Shown here: positions 18,345 through 27,333 of the stretch, piece after piece
Layout: each line of letters opens with the position of its first letter
How positions within the stretch are numbered: the first letter of the stretch is position 1
Assembly (NCBI RefSeq): GCF_000611675.1
Contig: NZ_JATV01000006.1
Location: forward strand, 281,367 to 345,366
From: Flavobacterium succinicans LMG 10402
Lineage (GTDB): Bacteria; Bacteroidota; Bacteroidia; Flavobacteriales; Flavobacteriaceae
Length of the DNA: 64,000 bases
Direction of reading: 5' to 3'
Notes under the pieces: generated by a model
What the model was told of the DNA's origin: nothing
Seen by the model: only the letters and a program-made list of their open reading frames with translations
Databases searched by the model: none
Program-made: the position numbers and the translations under genes

Positions 18345-19664
18345 TTAGTTAATAAACTCCATTCGAACACTTCCGTCTTCGTCAATTCGAGTCAATTGAA
18401 TTTCGTGTAACGTATTCACCAATGCAGGATCCCAAGGTGTTTTTACTTTTACATAGTTTTCGGTAAAACCGTGAATGTATCCCTCTTTATTCTCACTTTC
18501 GAATAAAACAGTTCGGCTAGTACCCAATTGACTTTCATAAAACGCACGACGTTTTTTTACCGATAGCCCTCGCAACATTTTACTTCGCTTCGCCCGAACG
18601 TTATTGGGAACTACACCATCCATAGCAATAGCTTCAGTATTGTCTCGCTCAGAATAGGTAAAAACGTGTAAATAAGAAATATCTAAATCATTCAAAAAAT
18701 GATAGGTTTCTAGGAAGTGCTCATCGGTTTCTCCCGGAAATCCAACGATAACGTCCACACCAATACAAGCGTGTGGCATTACTTGACGAATATTGGCTAC
18801 TCTATCGGTATATACTTCACGAAGGTAACGACGTTTCATTAACTTTAAAATATCGTTACTCCCGGATTGCAAAGGAATATGAAAATGAGGAACAAAGGTT
18901 CGGCTTTTGGAAACAAAATCAATCGTTTCGTTTTTCAACAAATTGGGTTCGATAGACGAAATACGAAGACGTTCAATTCCCTCCACTTCGTCAAGTGCTT
19001 TTACCAAATCAAGGAAGGTGTGTTCGTGTTTTTTGTTCCCAAACTCTCCTTTTCCGTAATCGCCAATATTTACACCTGTCAGCACTATTTCTTTAATCCC
19101 TTGTTGTGAAATTTCGGAAGCATTTTTTAATACATTTTCTAAAGCATCACTTCTAGAAATTCCTCTCGCAAGCGGAATGGTACAATAGGTACATTTGTAA
19201 TCGCAACCGTCTTGCACTTTAAGAAAAGCACGCGTTCTATCACCAATTGAATAACTGCCTACATAAAAATCGGCTTCGGCAATTTCGCACGAATGCACTT
19301 GACCAAAATCGTTTTTGGACAAATCGTTGATGTAATCGTTTAGTTTGAATTTTTCTGTGGCACCCAGAACCAAATCTACGCCATCCACATCGGCGAGTTC
19401 TTCAGGCTTTAATTGTGCATAACAACCAACGGCGGCCACGAAAGCTTTGTCGTTCAGCTTCATCGCTTTGCGCACGACTTGCTTGAATTGTTTGTCTGCA
19501 TTTTCTGTAACCGAGCAAGTATTTATCACATACATATCGGCTACTTCTTCAAAATCCACTCTTTCAAAGCCTTCTTCTTGAAGATTTCTCGCTATGGTTG
19601 ACGTTTCTGAAAAGTTCAATTTACAACCCAGCGTATAGAAGGCCACACGTTTTTTATTTTCCAT
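18345..19664 (-). CDS. mtaB: tRNA t6A37 methylthiotransferase
   Basis: A 439-residue radical-SAM enzyme from the ATG complementary to 19662-19664. It has the N-terminal UPF0004 domain with TLGCKLNFSET, the radical-SAM CxxxCxxC in DGCDYKCTYCTIPLARG, GVNIGDYG, and a C-terminal TRAM-like tail. The Cys layout and the short N-terminal motif match MtaB rather than MiaB or RimO. It converts t6A to ms2t6A at position 37 of ANN-decoding tRNAs. A TTG 12 bases upstream is also in frame, but MENKKRVAFYTLGCK is the expected family start. A TAAATTTG box lies 45 bases upstream. Confidence 0.9.
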   Translation of the reverse strand: MENKKRVAFYTLGCKLNFSETSTIARNLQEEGFERVDFEEVADMYVINTCSVTENADKQFKQVVRKAMKLNDKAFVAAVGCYAQLKPEELADVDGVDLVLGATEKFKLNDYINDLSKNDFGQVHSCEIAEADFYVGSYSIGDRTRAFLKVQDGCDYKCTYCTIPLARGISRSDALENVLKNASEISQQGIKEIVLTGVNIGDYGKGEFGNKKHEHTFLDLVKALDEVEGIERLRISSIEPNLLKNETIDFVSKSRTFVPHFHIPLQSGSNDILKLMKRRYLREVYTDRVANIRQVMPHACIGVDVIVGFPGETDEHFLETYHFLNDLDISYLHVFTYSERDNTEAIAMDGVVPNNVRAKRSKMLRGLSVKKRRAFYESQLGTSRTVLFESENKEGYIHGFTENYVKVKTPWDPALVNTLHEIQLTRIDEDGSVRMEFIN

Positions 19665-19708
19665 AAGATAGCTCAATTAATGAAATCGTTGTCAAAAAAT
19701 TGAGGGTG

Positions 19709-19716
19709 CAAATTTA
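19709..19716 (-). promoter_or_regulatory. -7 box for mtaB
   Basis: TAAATTTG on the minus strand matches TAnnTTTG, 45 bases before the mtaB ATG. Confidence 0.5.
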
Positions 19717-19773
19717 CATATAAATTCTAAGAATTAAAAATGAAGCAGTTAGATAATTTAAACACTAAAGCCT

Positions 19774-19823
19774 AAAAAAACCGCTTATTTTCATTTATTG
19801 CAATGAAAATAAGCGGTTTTTTT
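19774..19823. terminator. Strong bidirectional terminator
   Basis: Perfect 22-base inverted repeat (19774-19795 with 19802-19823), including seven A and seven T at the ends and a TATTGC loop. It lies between the end of the HAD gene and the start of mtaB, so it ends the HAD transcript. Confidence 0.92.
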
Positions 19824-19851
19824 AAATCTTAATAAAAGAGAAGCCTTTATC

Positions 19852-20643
19852 CTAACCTAAAATAAAGCGTTCGATAACCTCAGCCACGCCATGATCATTA
19901 TTTGAAGCTACAATAACATCTCCAAAACCTCTCAGTTCGGGAGTTACATTGTCTACCCAAACGCCTAATCCCGCATATTGAATCATGGTCAAATCGTTTC
20001 CTGCATTGCCTACTGCAATAATTTCGCTTTGTTCAATACCTAATCTTTTGGCTAAAAATTGAATACTTGCTGCTTTATCGATGCCATTAGGTGCAACTTC
20101 CAAAAAGAAAGGTTTCGACATTGACACACTTAAATCTGGCATTGCTTGTTTCAAATCGCTTTCTACCATTTTCAAATAAGAAGGGTCTTCAAGTAAAATA
20201 CATTTTACTGCATTAGAAGTCACAGCCGCTTTAAAATCAGGGACCAGTTCATGCGGCATACCCGTTATGCTTCGTTCAACCTCAATAAATTCAGAGTGGG
20301 TTTCGCTTACAATCGTATTATTAATATACGTAATGATATGCGTTTTCGCCTTCAGACTATAATCATGTAGTTCGTGAATTTGCTCCTTGGTCAGCGATTG
20401 TTCAAAAATTACCGTATCGTCTTTTAAATCGGTAACTACGGCACCATTAAAGGAAATCATATAATTATTCTGCAAATCATTCGCAAAATGTGTCATCGCT
20501 GGTGTTGGCCTTCCTGATGCCAAAACCACTTCAACACCCTTTTCTTGTGCCATAGCAATCATGGCTCGATTCTCTTTAGAAATGGTATGATCGTCTGTCA
20601 ACAACGTGTCATCCATATCTAAAACTAACATTTTGTATTTCAT
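19852..20643 (-). CDS. Cof-type HAD-superfamily phosphatase
   Basis: A 263-residue HAD hydrolase. Motif I is VLDMDDTLLTDD with both catalytic Asp, motif II LASGRP, motif III a Lys around residue 190 (PNGIDKAASIQFL), and motif IV VGNAGNDLTMIQYAG. The C2B cap lies between motifs II and III. Cof proteins dephosphorylate sugar phosphates, FMN or related metabolites; specificity is broad and cannot be read here. It lies 16 bases after the DUF2007 gene on the same strand and is followed by a strong terminator. Confidence 0.88.
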   Translation of the reverse strand: MKYKMLVLDMDDTLLTDDHTISKENRAMIAMAQEKGVEVVLASGRPTPAMTHFANDLQNNYMISFNGAVVTDLKDDTVIFEQSLTKEQIHELHDYSLKAKTHIITYINNTIVSETHSEFIEVERSITGMPHELVPDFKAAVTSNAVKCILLEDPSYLKMVESDLKQAMPDLSVSMSKPFFLEVAPNGIDKAASIQFLAKRLGIEQSEIIAVGNAGNDLTMIQYAGLGVWVDNVTPELRGFGDVIVASNNDHGVAEVIERFILG

Positions 20644-20659
20644 AACTTATGGAAACAAT

Positions 20660-20878
20660 TTAAATACTCATTCTAAAATCCTCGATAACTGGATTCGCCT
20701 TCGCAAAATCTGTTTCTTGAATAAAAATTTCAATGGCCAAATCCGAACCACCAAATCCACCCAAACGAGCCGATTGAATATTGTCTTTTTTTACGGTTTC
20801 GATTCCCGCTGTTTCTAATTTTTCTTGTAAGGCTAGTGCTAATATTTCACTGCCTGAAAACACTTTCATTAATCCCAT
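20660..20878 (-). CDS. DUF2007-type small signal-transducing/degradation-tag protein
   Basis: A 72-residue protein, MGLMKVFSGSEILALALQEKLETAGIETVKKDNIQSARLG..., with a ferredoxin-like alpha-beta pattern (VFSGSEILALALQEKLETAGI, then LAIEIFIQETDFAKANPVIEDF). This matches small DUF2007 proteins, which resemble PII-like regulators. Function unknown. Probable two-gene operon with the HAD phosphatase (16-base gap). Confidence 0.7.
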   Translation of the reverse strand: MGLMKVFSGSEILALALQEKLETAGIETVKKDNIQSARLGGFGGSDLAIEIFIQETDFAKANPVIEDFRMSI

Positions 20879-20883
20879 ACTGT

Positions 20884-21232
20884 TTTATGTTTGTTGTTGA
20901 GGGTTGGTGGTTAACTGTTTGTGGTTTATGGTTTGTTGTTAGTAGTTTGTTGTTAGTAGTTTGTTGTTGAGGGGTTGTTGTTGAGTTCAAATTTAAGCGC
21001 AAAGGTTCTATTCCAATGTCATTAAGTTAAGAGATTTTAGATTGTAGAGTAACGATTCTTGATTTTAGATTTTGGAGCAAGTGAGTGAAAATTATATAAT
21101 TTTCAGCATCTTATACATCAGCTATCAAAAATTGTTACTCAAAAATCAGTAATCAAATTATTGATTATTCCTTAACTTAATGACATTGGGTTCTATTCTG
21201 AGGTCTGCTTTCTTAAATCTCACGTCTAAAAT
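20884..21232. repeat. 354-base gap with GTTGTT-rich tract and a long inverted repeat
   Basis: 20884-20985 is low-complexity sequence made of repeated TTTGTTGTTAG and TTGTTGAGG units. 21013-21031 and 21171-21189 are perfect 19-base inverted repeats, arm CCAATGTCATTAAGTTAAG, enclosing 139 bases of AT-rich sequence with no open frame. I recall this arm as a frequent intergenic string in flavobacteria. The stretch contains no gene that I can support. Confidence 0.7.
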
Positions 21233-21877
21233 CTATTCTGTATCTTCTTCCTCCTCTTCCTCTTCTTCATCGAAATCAAACTCAAAAGGTTCGATTAGCA
21301 TTTTCTCTGCCAACAAATCAATTCGCTCCGTAATTTGTTCCGCAAAAATGATACGTTGCGTTTTGGCAATACTGTTTGAAATACGCATAATTTTGGTTTC
21401 GTGACGTAATTTCAACATAGGATCAGTGTCATCAATGATAAACATTTTTAAACGATTGACATTGTATCCTGCAGAGGAAAACATTTCACTCAAACGGTTA
21501 GGCGTGCCAATCAGAACATCAATTCCAGTTGATATATAATTTTTGTCATAATCCATATCGCCTTTATCGTGTACACCATACACCTCTAACTTGGTGTATC
21601 GATTGTATTTATCAAAAAGCTCTTCCATTGCCAACACTTTGGCTTTGTCTTCAACTACAATCAAAGCTCTTGGAGATTCTTCATTGGCGCCCGCCAAACG
21701 CTGAATTACATTGATAACAATAGTCGTTGTTTTTCCGCTTGCTTTTGGTGCAATAATCAAACAATCTGCTCCACTTTTTAGCGTAGAAAAAGTCTCTTGC
21801 TGCATAGCATTGGCTTCTACTAAACCATTTTCTATCAATGCTTTTTGAAGATTCTCGTTTATTTTTTTTAGTTTCAT
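21233..21877 (-). CDS. Single-domain DEAD-box-like ATPase with acidic tail
   Basis: A 214-residue protein from the ATG at 21877. It holds only the first RecA-like domain of a DEAD-box helicase: Q-motif-like ENGLVEANAMQQETFSTL, Walker A APKASGKTT, a motif Ia-like region, VLIGTPNRLSEMF, and motif II IIDDTDPML in place of DEAD. The second RecA domain (motifs IV-VI) is missing, so helicase activity is unlikely on its own. The C-terminus is FDFDEEEEEEEEDTE, a strongly acidic tail. The stop codon follows the acidic run, so this looks like a complete short protein. It may bind RNA or ATP in a regulatory way. Confidence 0.75.
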   Translation of the reverse strand: MKLKKINENLQKALIENGLVEANAMQQETFSTLKSGADCLIIAPKASGKTTTIVINVIQRLAGANEESPRALIVVEDKAKVLAMEELFDKYNRYTKLEVYGVHDKGDMDYDKNYISTGIDVLIGTPNRLSEMFSSAGYNVNRLKMFIIDDTDPMLKLRHETKIMRISNSIAKTQRIIFAEQITERIDLLAEKMLIEPFEFDFDEEEEEEEEDTE

Positions 21878-21890
21878 TTTTAAAGTTATT

Positions 21891-21984
21891 AGGCAAAAGG
21901 CAATAGCCAAAAGCTAAATTTAATAAAATAGGACGCGTATTTCTTAATCCTTTTGGCTAACGGCTTTTGCCTTTTGCCTGATGG
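21891..21984. repeat. Inverted repeat between two minus-strand genes
   Basis: GGCAAAAGGCAATAGCCAAAAG at about 21891-21912 is mirrored by the sequence at about 21950-21984, which reads in reverse as GGCAAAAGGCAAAAGCCGTTAG followed by CCAAAAG. The pair spans the gap between the response regulator's 5' gene neighbour and the DEAD gene, close to the response-regulator stop. It may act as a terminator for the response regulator on one strand or be a repeat remnant. Confidence 0.55.
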
Positions 21985-23148
21985 CTATTTACTAGCAAAC
22001 AATTTTACATCCGTTTCAGATATTTCGCTTCCCCCCAGAATAATCAAGCGTTCCACTACATTGCGTAACTCTCGTATGTTTCCTGTCCAATCGTATTCTT
22101 GAAGCAAGCTAATGGCTGCTTCCGAGAATTTTTTCACAGCATTGCCTTGTTCCGAAGCAATTTTCTCTGCAAAATGTGTAACCAACATCGGAATATCGGT
22201 GCGACGTTCATTCAACGCAGGAACTTTGATTAAAATAACCGCCAAACGGTGGTACAAATCTTCTCTAAAACGACCTTCGGCAATCTCTTGTTTCAAGTCT
22301 TTGTTGGTTGCAGCTACCACACGAACATCGACTTTAATGTCTTTATCGGCTCCCACTCTCGTAATCATACTTTCTTGCAACGCACGCAACACTTTGGCTT
22401 GAGCCGAAAGACTCATATCACCAATCTCGTCCAAGAAAATTGTCCCTTTATCTGCTGCTTCAAACTTTCCTGCACGGTCTTTTACTGCTGATGTAAAGGC
22501 GCCTTTGACGTGTCCAAACAACTCACTTTCTATCAATTCTGACGGAATAGCGGCACAGTTCACTTCGATTAAAGGGAAACTTGCGCGTTCGCTTTTCTCG
22601 TGCAATTGATGGGCTACTAATTCTTTTCCCGTTCCGTTAGGTCCTGTGATTAACACCCTAGCTTCGGTAGGAGCTACTTTATCAATCATCATTTTGATAT
22701 GATTAATGGCTTCGCTCTCGCCAATCATTTCGTAGTTTTTGCTGACTTTTTTCTTTAGAATTTTATTCTCAACTACTAATTTTTTTCGGTCCAAGGCATT
22801 GCGAACCGTATTCAACAATCGATTCAAATCAGGTGGTTTTGAGATATAATCAAAAGCTCCCAAACGCATCGTATTGATGGCCGTTTCCATATCGCCGTGT
22901 CCTGAAATCATCACCATTGGAATTTCAGGTTTGATTTTTTTGACAGCTTCCAACACTTCAACTCCGTCTAATTTTGGCATTTTGATATCGCAAAGCACCA
23001 AATCATAATCGGTATTTTTTATTTTCTCTAAACCTACAGCACCGTCTTCAGCTTCGTCTACTTGATACGAATCATTTTCTTCTGAAAGGATTTTTACCAA
23101 AACCCTACGAATCGCTGCTTCGTCTTCTATAATTAATATTTTACTCAT
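21985..23148 (-). CDS. Response regulator with sigma-54-type AAA+ domain, no DNA-binding domain
   Basis: A 387-residue protein from the ATG at 23148; a TTG nine bases earlier is in frame. Residues 1-120 are a receiver with phospho-acceptor D54 (DLVLCDIKMPKLDG) and acidic pocket EDE. Residues 145-385 are an AAA+ domain with Walker A GPNGTGKE, Walker B GTIFLDEIGDMS and the sensor R-finger region. The sigma-54 contact loop reads GAFTSA rather than GAFTGA. The protein ends right after the AAA+ lid (NVVERLIILGGSEISETDVKLFASK), with no Fis-type HTH. It would need a partner or act from solution. No histidine kinase gene is adjacent. Confidence 0.88.
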   Translation of the reverse strand: MSKILIIEDEAAIRRVLVKILSEENDSYQVDEAEDGAVGLEKIKNTDYDLVLCDIKMPKLDGVEVLEAVKKIKPEIPMVMISGHGDMETAINTMRLGAFDYISKPPDLNRLLNTVRNALDRKKLVVENKILKKKVSKNYEMIGESEAINHIKMMIDKVAPTEARVLITGPNGTGKELVAHQLHEKSERASFPLIEVNCAAIPSELIESELFGHVKGAFTSAVKDRAGKFEAADKGTIFLDEIGDMSLSAQAKVLRALQESMITRVGADKDIKVDVRVVAATNKDLKQEIAEGRFREDLYHRLAVILIKVPALNERRTDIPMLVTHFAEKIASEQGNAVKKFSEAAISLLQEYDWTGNIRELRNVVERLIILGGSEISETDVKLFASK

Positions 23149-23218
23149 TCTTAACAATTTTCAAATTTTAAAAATTCCAAATTCCAATAGTTGGATTTTG
23201 GGATTTACTTTTTGGAAT

Positions 23219-24535
23219 TTAATACTTCAACCACTTATACAATTCTTTCCAACTTGGTTTTTTACCGTACATCAAAATACCCACGCGATAAATTTTGGAA
23301 GCAAACCAAACTACCAATAAAAACGTTCCGAATAAAAGTACTATCGAAAGCAAAATTTGCCACAAAGGTACGCCAAAAGGAATACGCATTAGCATCACGA
23401 TTGGCGATGTCAAAGGCACAATCGAGAAAATGGTGGCTACCGTGCCGTGAGGGTCATTGATTACCGTAAAAAACCCGATGTAAACACCCAAAATTAAAGG
23501 CATAATAATCGGTAGCAAAAACTGTTGTGAATCGGTTTCGTTGTCAACCGCAGCACCGATGGCAGCATAAAAGGAACTGTACAAAAAGTACCCTCCAATG
23601 AAATAAATCACAAAACAAGTCAGCAAAGTCCCAATCGGAAGATTCCATAATTCAGCTATATACAATTGCGCCGTATTGGCTAATTCATGCTGAGCAGCTT
23701 GCATCACTGCAGGAGGCACTTTGGCAGTTGGACCTAAATCGACACCAAAAAACAAAGAAGCACCAAATAACAATCCTAAACCTATAATCGCCCAAATTAA
23801 AAACTGAAGAATACCTGCCAATGAAGTTCCAATGATTTTACCCATCATCAACTGAAAAGGTTTTACCGAAGAAATAATGATTTCGATGATACGATTGGTT
23901 TTTTCTTCGATTACGCTACGCATCACCATATTGCCATAAATCACAATAAACATCATGATCAAATACCCAAAAGCACCACCAATGGCAATTTTAATTTCAT
24001 TCAATCCTTTCAAACTTTCCTCGCCTGAGGCTTTACTCAAACTGATGTTGATATTGGACTGCGCTTTATGTATCGCCACAGTATCCAATTTTGCGGCTTG
24101 AAAATTGAGTTGGGTGATTTTTTGATCTAATACTTTTTGGACTCCTTCGATAAAAAGAATGCTAGGACTATCATTTGAGATGTATTGAATTTTCTTCTCC
24201 AAATCGGCAATTGACGTGGTTTTTGGAATGGCTAGCAAACCGTCAAAACGTTCAGAGGTTATACTGTCTTTGAGTGCTTTCACTTCCAAAACTGACAAAT
24301 CCAAATACTGGAATTCGCTATCTTTTTTGTTTTTGGCCATAAAATCGGCAACAAACAAACCTGTTTCGTCGTGAATCGCAATCTGTTTAGTATCAGCCTT
24401 CATGGACGCCAAATAGCTAACAAAAGCGGCAATTCCAACAAACAAAAGTGGACTCAAAAAAGTCATCACTATAAAGGATTTGTTGCGCACCTTGGCGATA
24501 AATTCTCTTTTTATAATCAACGAAATCATACTCAT
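23219..24535 (-). CDS. ABC-2 type exporter permease (NatB-like)
   Basis: A 438-residue membrane protein. One transmembrane segment near the N-terminus (SFIVMTFLSPLLFVGIAAFVSYLA) precedes a large extracytoplasmic loop (about residues 40-180), then five further segments from FGYLIMMFIVIYGNMVMRSVIEEK onward. That layout is typical of NatB/YhaP-type permeases. VIEEKTNRIIEIIISSVKPFQLMMGKIIG is the conserved ABC-2 coupling region. The cognate ATPase is the next gene upstream, 235 bases away. Substrate unknown; NatAB was described as a sodium exporter, but many relatives differ. Confidence 0.85.
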   Translation of the reverse strand: MSMISLIIKREFIAKVRNKSFIVMTFLSPLLFVGIAAFVSYLASMKADTKQIAIHDETGLFVADFMAKNKKDSEFQYLDLSVLEVKALKDSITSERFDGLLAIPKTTSIADLEKKIQYISNDSPSILFIEGVQKVLDQKITQLNFQAAKLDTVAIHKAQSNINISLSKASGEESLKGLNEIKIAIGGAFGYLIMMFIVIYGNMVMRSVIEEKTNRIIEIIISSVKPFQLMMGKIIGTSLAGILQFLIWAIIGLGLLFGASLFFGVDLGPTAKVPPAVMQAAQHELANTAQLYIAELWNLPIGTLLTCFVIYFIGGYFLYSSFYAAIGAAVDNETDSQQFLLPIIMPLILGVYIGFFTVINDPHGTVATIFSIVPLTSPIVMLMRIPFGVPLWQILLSIVLLFGTFLLVVWFASKIYRVGILMYGKKPSWKELYKWLKY

Positions 24536-24599
24536 ATAGTTAGTTTTATAGGTCTTACTATCAATCGTGTGGTTTTAAAATTAAAATTTTTATTTCTTT

Positions 24600-24665
24600 G
24601 AACCATTAAGTAATTAAGTTTCATTAAGCAATCGCAACCTTAATCTTCTTAATCTCTTAATGGTA
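24600..24665. repeat. ACCATTAAG/CTTAATGGT repeat tract
   Basis: In the 235-base gap between the ABC permease and ATPase genes, 24602-24664 starts AACCATTAAG and ends CTTAATGGTA with three internal CTTAAT/ATTAAG units. The same words fill 33951-34700 and 43121-43180. The rest of the gap has TTCCAA-type AT-rich repeats and no gene. Confidence 0.6.
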
Positions 24666-24770
24666 AAAAAACTTTTTCCTTACCCACACAATTCATGGTA
24701 ATACTTGTTTAAAAATTTAAAACTTAAATTCCAATACTTTTGATATTTGGAATTTTAAAATTTCAAAAGA

Positions 24771-25694
24771 TTATTTTTCAGTTACAGTTTTAATAAAGAT
24801 ATCGTTCACACTTGGAATTTTTTCCACAAAATGCGTCACTTGACCACGTTGCGTAAGGACTTGCAACAACTCGTTGGGTGTACCTGTACCTAGCTGAATT
24901 TCTAATTTCAATTCTTGATTCAAAGACTTGAAATTGGCTGGGCCCACGGTAAATTTTTGCGTCAAATCATACATTAAGCCTTCGACATTATCCGTCAAAA
25001 TACCCACTTCAAAACTATTAGAGCGGTATTGGCGTTTTACTTCTTCCAATTTTCCTTCTATGAGTTTATTCGATTTATGAATCAAAGCGATATGGTCACA
25101 CAATTCCTCTACACTTTCCATTCTATGGGTTGAGAAAATAATGGTCGTACCTTTTTCCTTTAATCCTAAAATCTCATCTTTGATAATATTAGCATTCACA
25201 GGGTCAAAACCTGAAAACGGCTCATCAAAAATCAACAATTTGGGTTGGTGCAACACACACACCACAAACTGAATCTTTTGTGCCATTCCTTTTGACAACT
25301 CCTCGATTTTCTTATTCCACCAGCCTTTGATGTCTAATTTCTCAAACCAATAGTCCAACTGAATTTTAGCTTCTTTTTTAGAAAGCCCTTTCAGTTGCGC
25401 CAAATACAAACACTGCTCGCCTACTTTCATCGATTTGTACAAACCTCTCTCTTCGGGAAGATACCCGATGTGTTGAATGTGATGGGGTTGCAGTTTTTCA
25501 CCATCCAAAAGCACTTCACCACTATCGGGCAACGTAATCTGATTGATGATACGAATTAAAGAGGTTTTTCCGGCACCATTAGGTCCTAATAAACCATAAA
25601 TACTGCCTTTGGGTATCGAAAGCGAAACGGAATTAAGCGCCACATAATCGCCATATTGTTTCACTACATTTTTTACCTCGAGAATACTACTCAT
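24771..25694 (-). CDS. ABC exporter ATPase (NatA-like)
   Basis: A 307-residue ABC ATPase: Walker A LLGPNGAGKTSLI, signature ELSKGMAQKIQFVVCVLHQPKLLIFDEPFSGFDP (the usual LSGGQ is LSKGM) and D-loop, H-switch STHRMESVEEL. The C-terminal DUF4162-type extension carries repeated beta strands as in NatA. It energises the permease at 23219-24535. A TATTTTTG -7 box with TTG about 19 bases earlier lies just upstream, so the ATPase gene is probably the first gene of the pair. Confidence 0.88.
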   Translation of the reverse strand: MSSILEVKNVVKQYGDYVALNSVSLSIPKGSIYGLLGPNGAGKTSLIRIINQITLPDSGEVLLDGEKLQPHHIQHIGYLPEERGLYKSMKVGEQCLYLAQLKGLSKKEAKIQLDYWFEKLDIKGWWNKKIEELSKGMAQKIQFVVCVLHQPKLLIFDEPFSGFDPVNANIIKDEILGLKEKGTTIIFSTHRMESVEELCDHIALIHKSNKLIEGKLEEVKRQYRSNSFEVGILTDNVEGLMYDLTQKFTVGPANFKSLNQELKLEIQLGTGTPNELLQVLTQRGQVTHFVEKIPSVNDIFIKTVTEK

Positions 25695-25713
25695 AGCTTG
25701 ATTTTTAGAATTG

Positions 25714-25721
25714 CAAAAATA
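25714..25721 (-). promoter_or_regulatory. -7 box of the ABC ATPase gene
   Basis: TATTTTTG on the minus strand, 20 bases before the ATG, with a GTTGTTG -33-like element about 19 bases earlier. Confidence 0.5.
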
Positions 25722-25825
25722 GGTAATTAGTAGTCAACAACGCCCAATTGTTACAGAAAATGCCGCTTTTTACAGCAATAAAACTAGACGAACTTCAACT
25801 CTAAACTTGAAGTCGTTTCCTGTTT

Positions 25826-25935
25826 TTTGGGAGCAGCACGAATCGATATTTCAAGCACGAGTCGTCCCGCTTTCCGTTGCAATCTTTGCTGCCGAACCCC
25901 GGCATCAAAGGATTTCCACTACAATCGGGGCTAAA
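25826..25935 (-). repeat. Intergenic hairpin repeat, copy 2
   Basis: Read on the minus strand: AGTGGAAATCCTTTGA, then a small hairpin TGCCG-GGGTT-CGGCA (25890-25904), then GCAAAGATTGCAACGGAAAG and CGGGAC. The flanks align with copies at 1641 and 33139, while the stem differs. It occupies the middle of the 476-base gap between the ABC ATPase and dnaJ genes. Confidence 0.7.
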
Positions 25936-25983
25936 AAGTACATTTTACTATTTCAATTACCTTTTTAATACCAACCAGATTTG

Positions 25984-26092
25984 AACCGCAAATTCGCGAA
26001 TTATCACAACTGTAAACACTTTCAAAATTTGCGAATCTGCGATAATCAAAAAATATACTTTAAAAAAATAATTTGCGAATTTGCGGTAATCC
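25984..26092. repeat. Three copies of a TTTGCGAATTTGCGG-type word
   Basis: ACCGCAAATTCGCGAATTAT (from 25984) is inverted relative to two later direct copies (about 26028-26048 and 26068-26092), the last ending TTTGCGAATTTGCGGTAATC. No gene is present in this part of the 476-base gap. Confidence 0.6.
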
Positions 26093-26119
26093 AATTTTAA
26101 AAAACTAAACGACAAAAAA

Positions 26120-26147
26120 ATCCCCGTGCTACAAAAACACAGGGATT
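26120..26147 (-). terminator. Terminator after dnaJ
   Basis: Nine-base stem (26120-26128 with 26139-26147, one mismatch) followed on the minus strand by a seven-T run, 24 bases after the dnaJ stop. Confidence 0.8.
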
Positions 26148-26170
26148 AGTATAAAATAAGATTAAAAAAA

Positions 26171-27280
26171 TTAAGAAAACATATCTTTAACTTTCTCAAA
26201 GAATGATTTGTCTGATTTTTCAGGATGCGGGGTGAAATTATCGTCGTTCAACGCATTTTCAAAGAATTGTTTTTGTTCTTTGGTCAATGTTTTTGGTGTC
26301 CAAACATTCACGTGAACTAATAAATCGCCACTTCCGTAACCATTGATACTTGGAATTCCTTTTCCTTTCAAACGCAATATTTTTCCAGATTGAATCCCTT
26401 CTTCTAATTTGATACGCACTTTGCCATTCACCGCTTCGATATCTTTAGAAATACCCAAAACCGCTTCCGCAAAACTGATGTACAAATCGTAGTGTAAATT
26501 CTCTCCTTCACGTTTCAAGAACTCGTGCTCTAACTCTTCAATCGCTACAATCAAATCACCAGGAATACTATTTCCAGGAGCATCATTTCCTTTTCCAGAA
26601 ACTTTCAATTGCATACCGTCAACTACACCTGCTGGAATTTTGATAGAAACTGTTTCGTCTTCTAAAATCATTCCTTGCGCATCAGCATTGTTTGGTTTTT
26701 TATCCAAAATTTGACCAGAACCTCCACAAGACGGACAAGTTGACGCCGATTGCATGCGACCCAAAATAGTATTGGTCACACGCATCACTTGACCTTGACC
26801 GTTACAAGTAGAACAGGTTTTATAGGAAACGCCAGGCGCTTGCACCTTACGTTTTACTTTTACTTTTTTCTCAACACCATTGGCAATTTCTTCCAATGTC
26901 AATTTGACTTTAATTCGCATGTTGCTTCCTTTGGCACGACGAGGACCTCCGCCTCCGCCTCCGAAACCACCAAAGCCACCTCCGAAAATATCTCCGAATT
27001 GACTAAAAATATCATCCATATTCATACCGCCATGACCACCGCCATAACCTCCAGCTCCATCAAAAGCTTGGTGACCGTATTGATCGTATTTGGCTTTCTT
27101 TTGCGGATCGCTTAATACTTCATACGCTTCGGCAGCCAATTTGAATTGCTCCTCGGCTGCAGGATTGTCAGGATTTTTGTCAGGGTGAAATTCTATGGCC
27201 TTTTTTCGGTAAGCCTTTTTGATTTCAGCCTCCGAAGCACTTTTAGATACGCCTAATATTTCGTAAAAATCTTTTTTCAT
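26171..27280 (-). CDS. dnaJ: Chaperone DnaJ
   Basis: A 369-residue type I Hsp40. The J domain has the HPD motif ([10 protein letters not shown]) and ends near residue 70. A long Gly/Phe-rich linker follows ([14 protein letters not shown] and [13 protein letters not shown]). The zinc region has CSTCNGQG and CPSCGGSG clearly, but only these two CxxCxGxG repeats are visible instead of the usual four, so one zinc centre may be lost. The C-terminal substrate-binding domains follow. It hands unfolded proteins to DnaK and stimulates its ATPase. It lies 53 bases after grpE; dnaK is not in the window. Confidence 0.94.
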   Translation of the reverse strand: MKKDFYEILGVSKSASEAEIKKAYRKKAIEFHPDKNPDNPAAEEQFKLAAEAYEVLSDPQKKAKYDQYGHQAFDGAGGYGGGHGGMNMDDIFSQFGDIFGGGFGGFGGGGGGPRRAKGSNMRIKVKLTLEEIANGVEKKVKVKRKVQAPGVSYKTCSTCNGQGQVMRVTNTILGRMQSASTCPSCGGSGQILDKKPNNADAQGMILEDETVSIKIPAGVVDGMQLKVSGKGNDAPGNSIPGDLIVAIEELEHEFLKREGENLHYDLYISFAEAVLGISKDIEAVNGKVRIKLEEGIQSGKILRLKGKGIPSINGYGSGDLLVHVNVWTPKTLTKEQKQFFENALNDDNFTPHPEKSDKSFFEKVKDMFS

Positions 27281-27333
27281 TTTTAAATTGTGCTATTATA
27301 TTCAGCTACAAATGTGCTAACTTGAATGTTGAT

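Noticed and set aside
21180..21404. Plus-strand open frame with a Ser-rich run over the acidic tail of the DEAD gene
   Set aside because: It is the antisense of the acidic Glu codons (TTC/CTC read as Ser) and has no family match; the minus-strand gene explains it.
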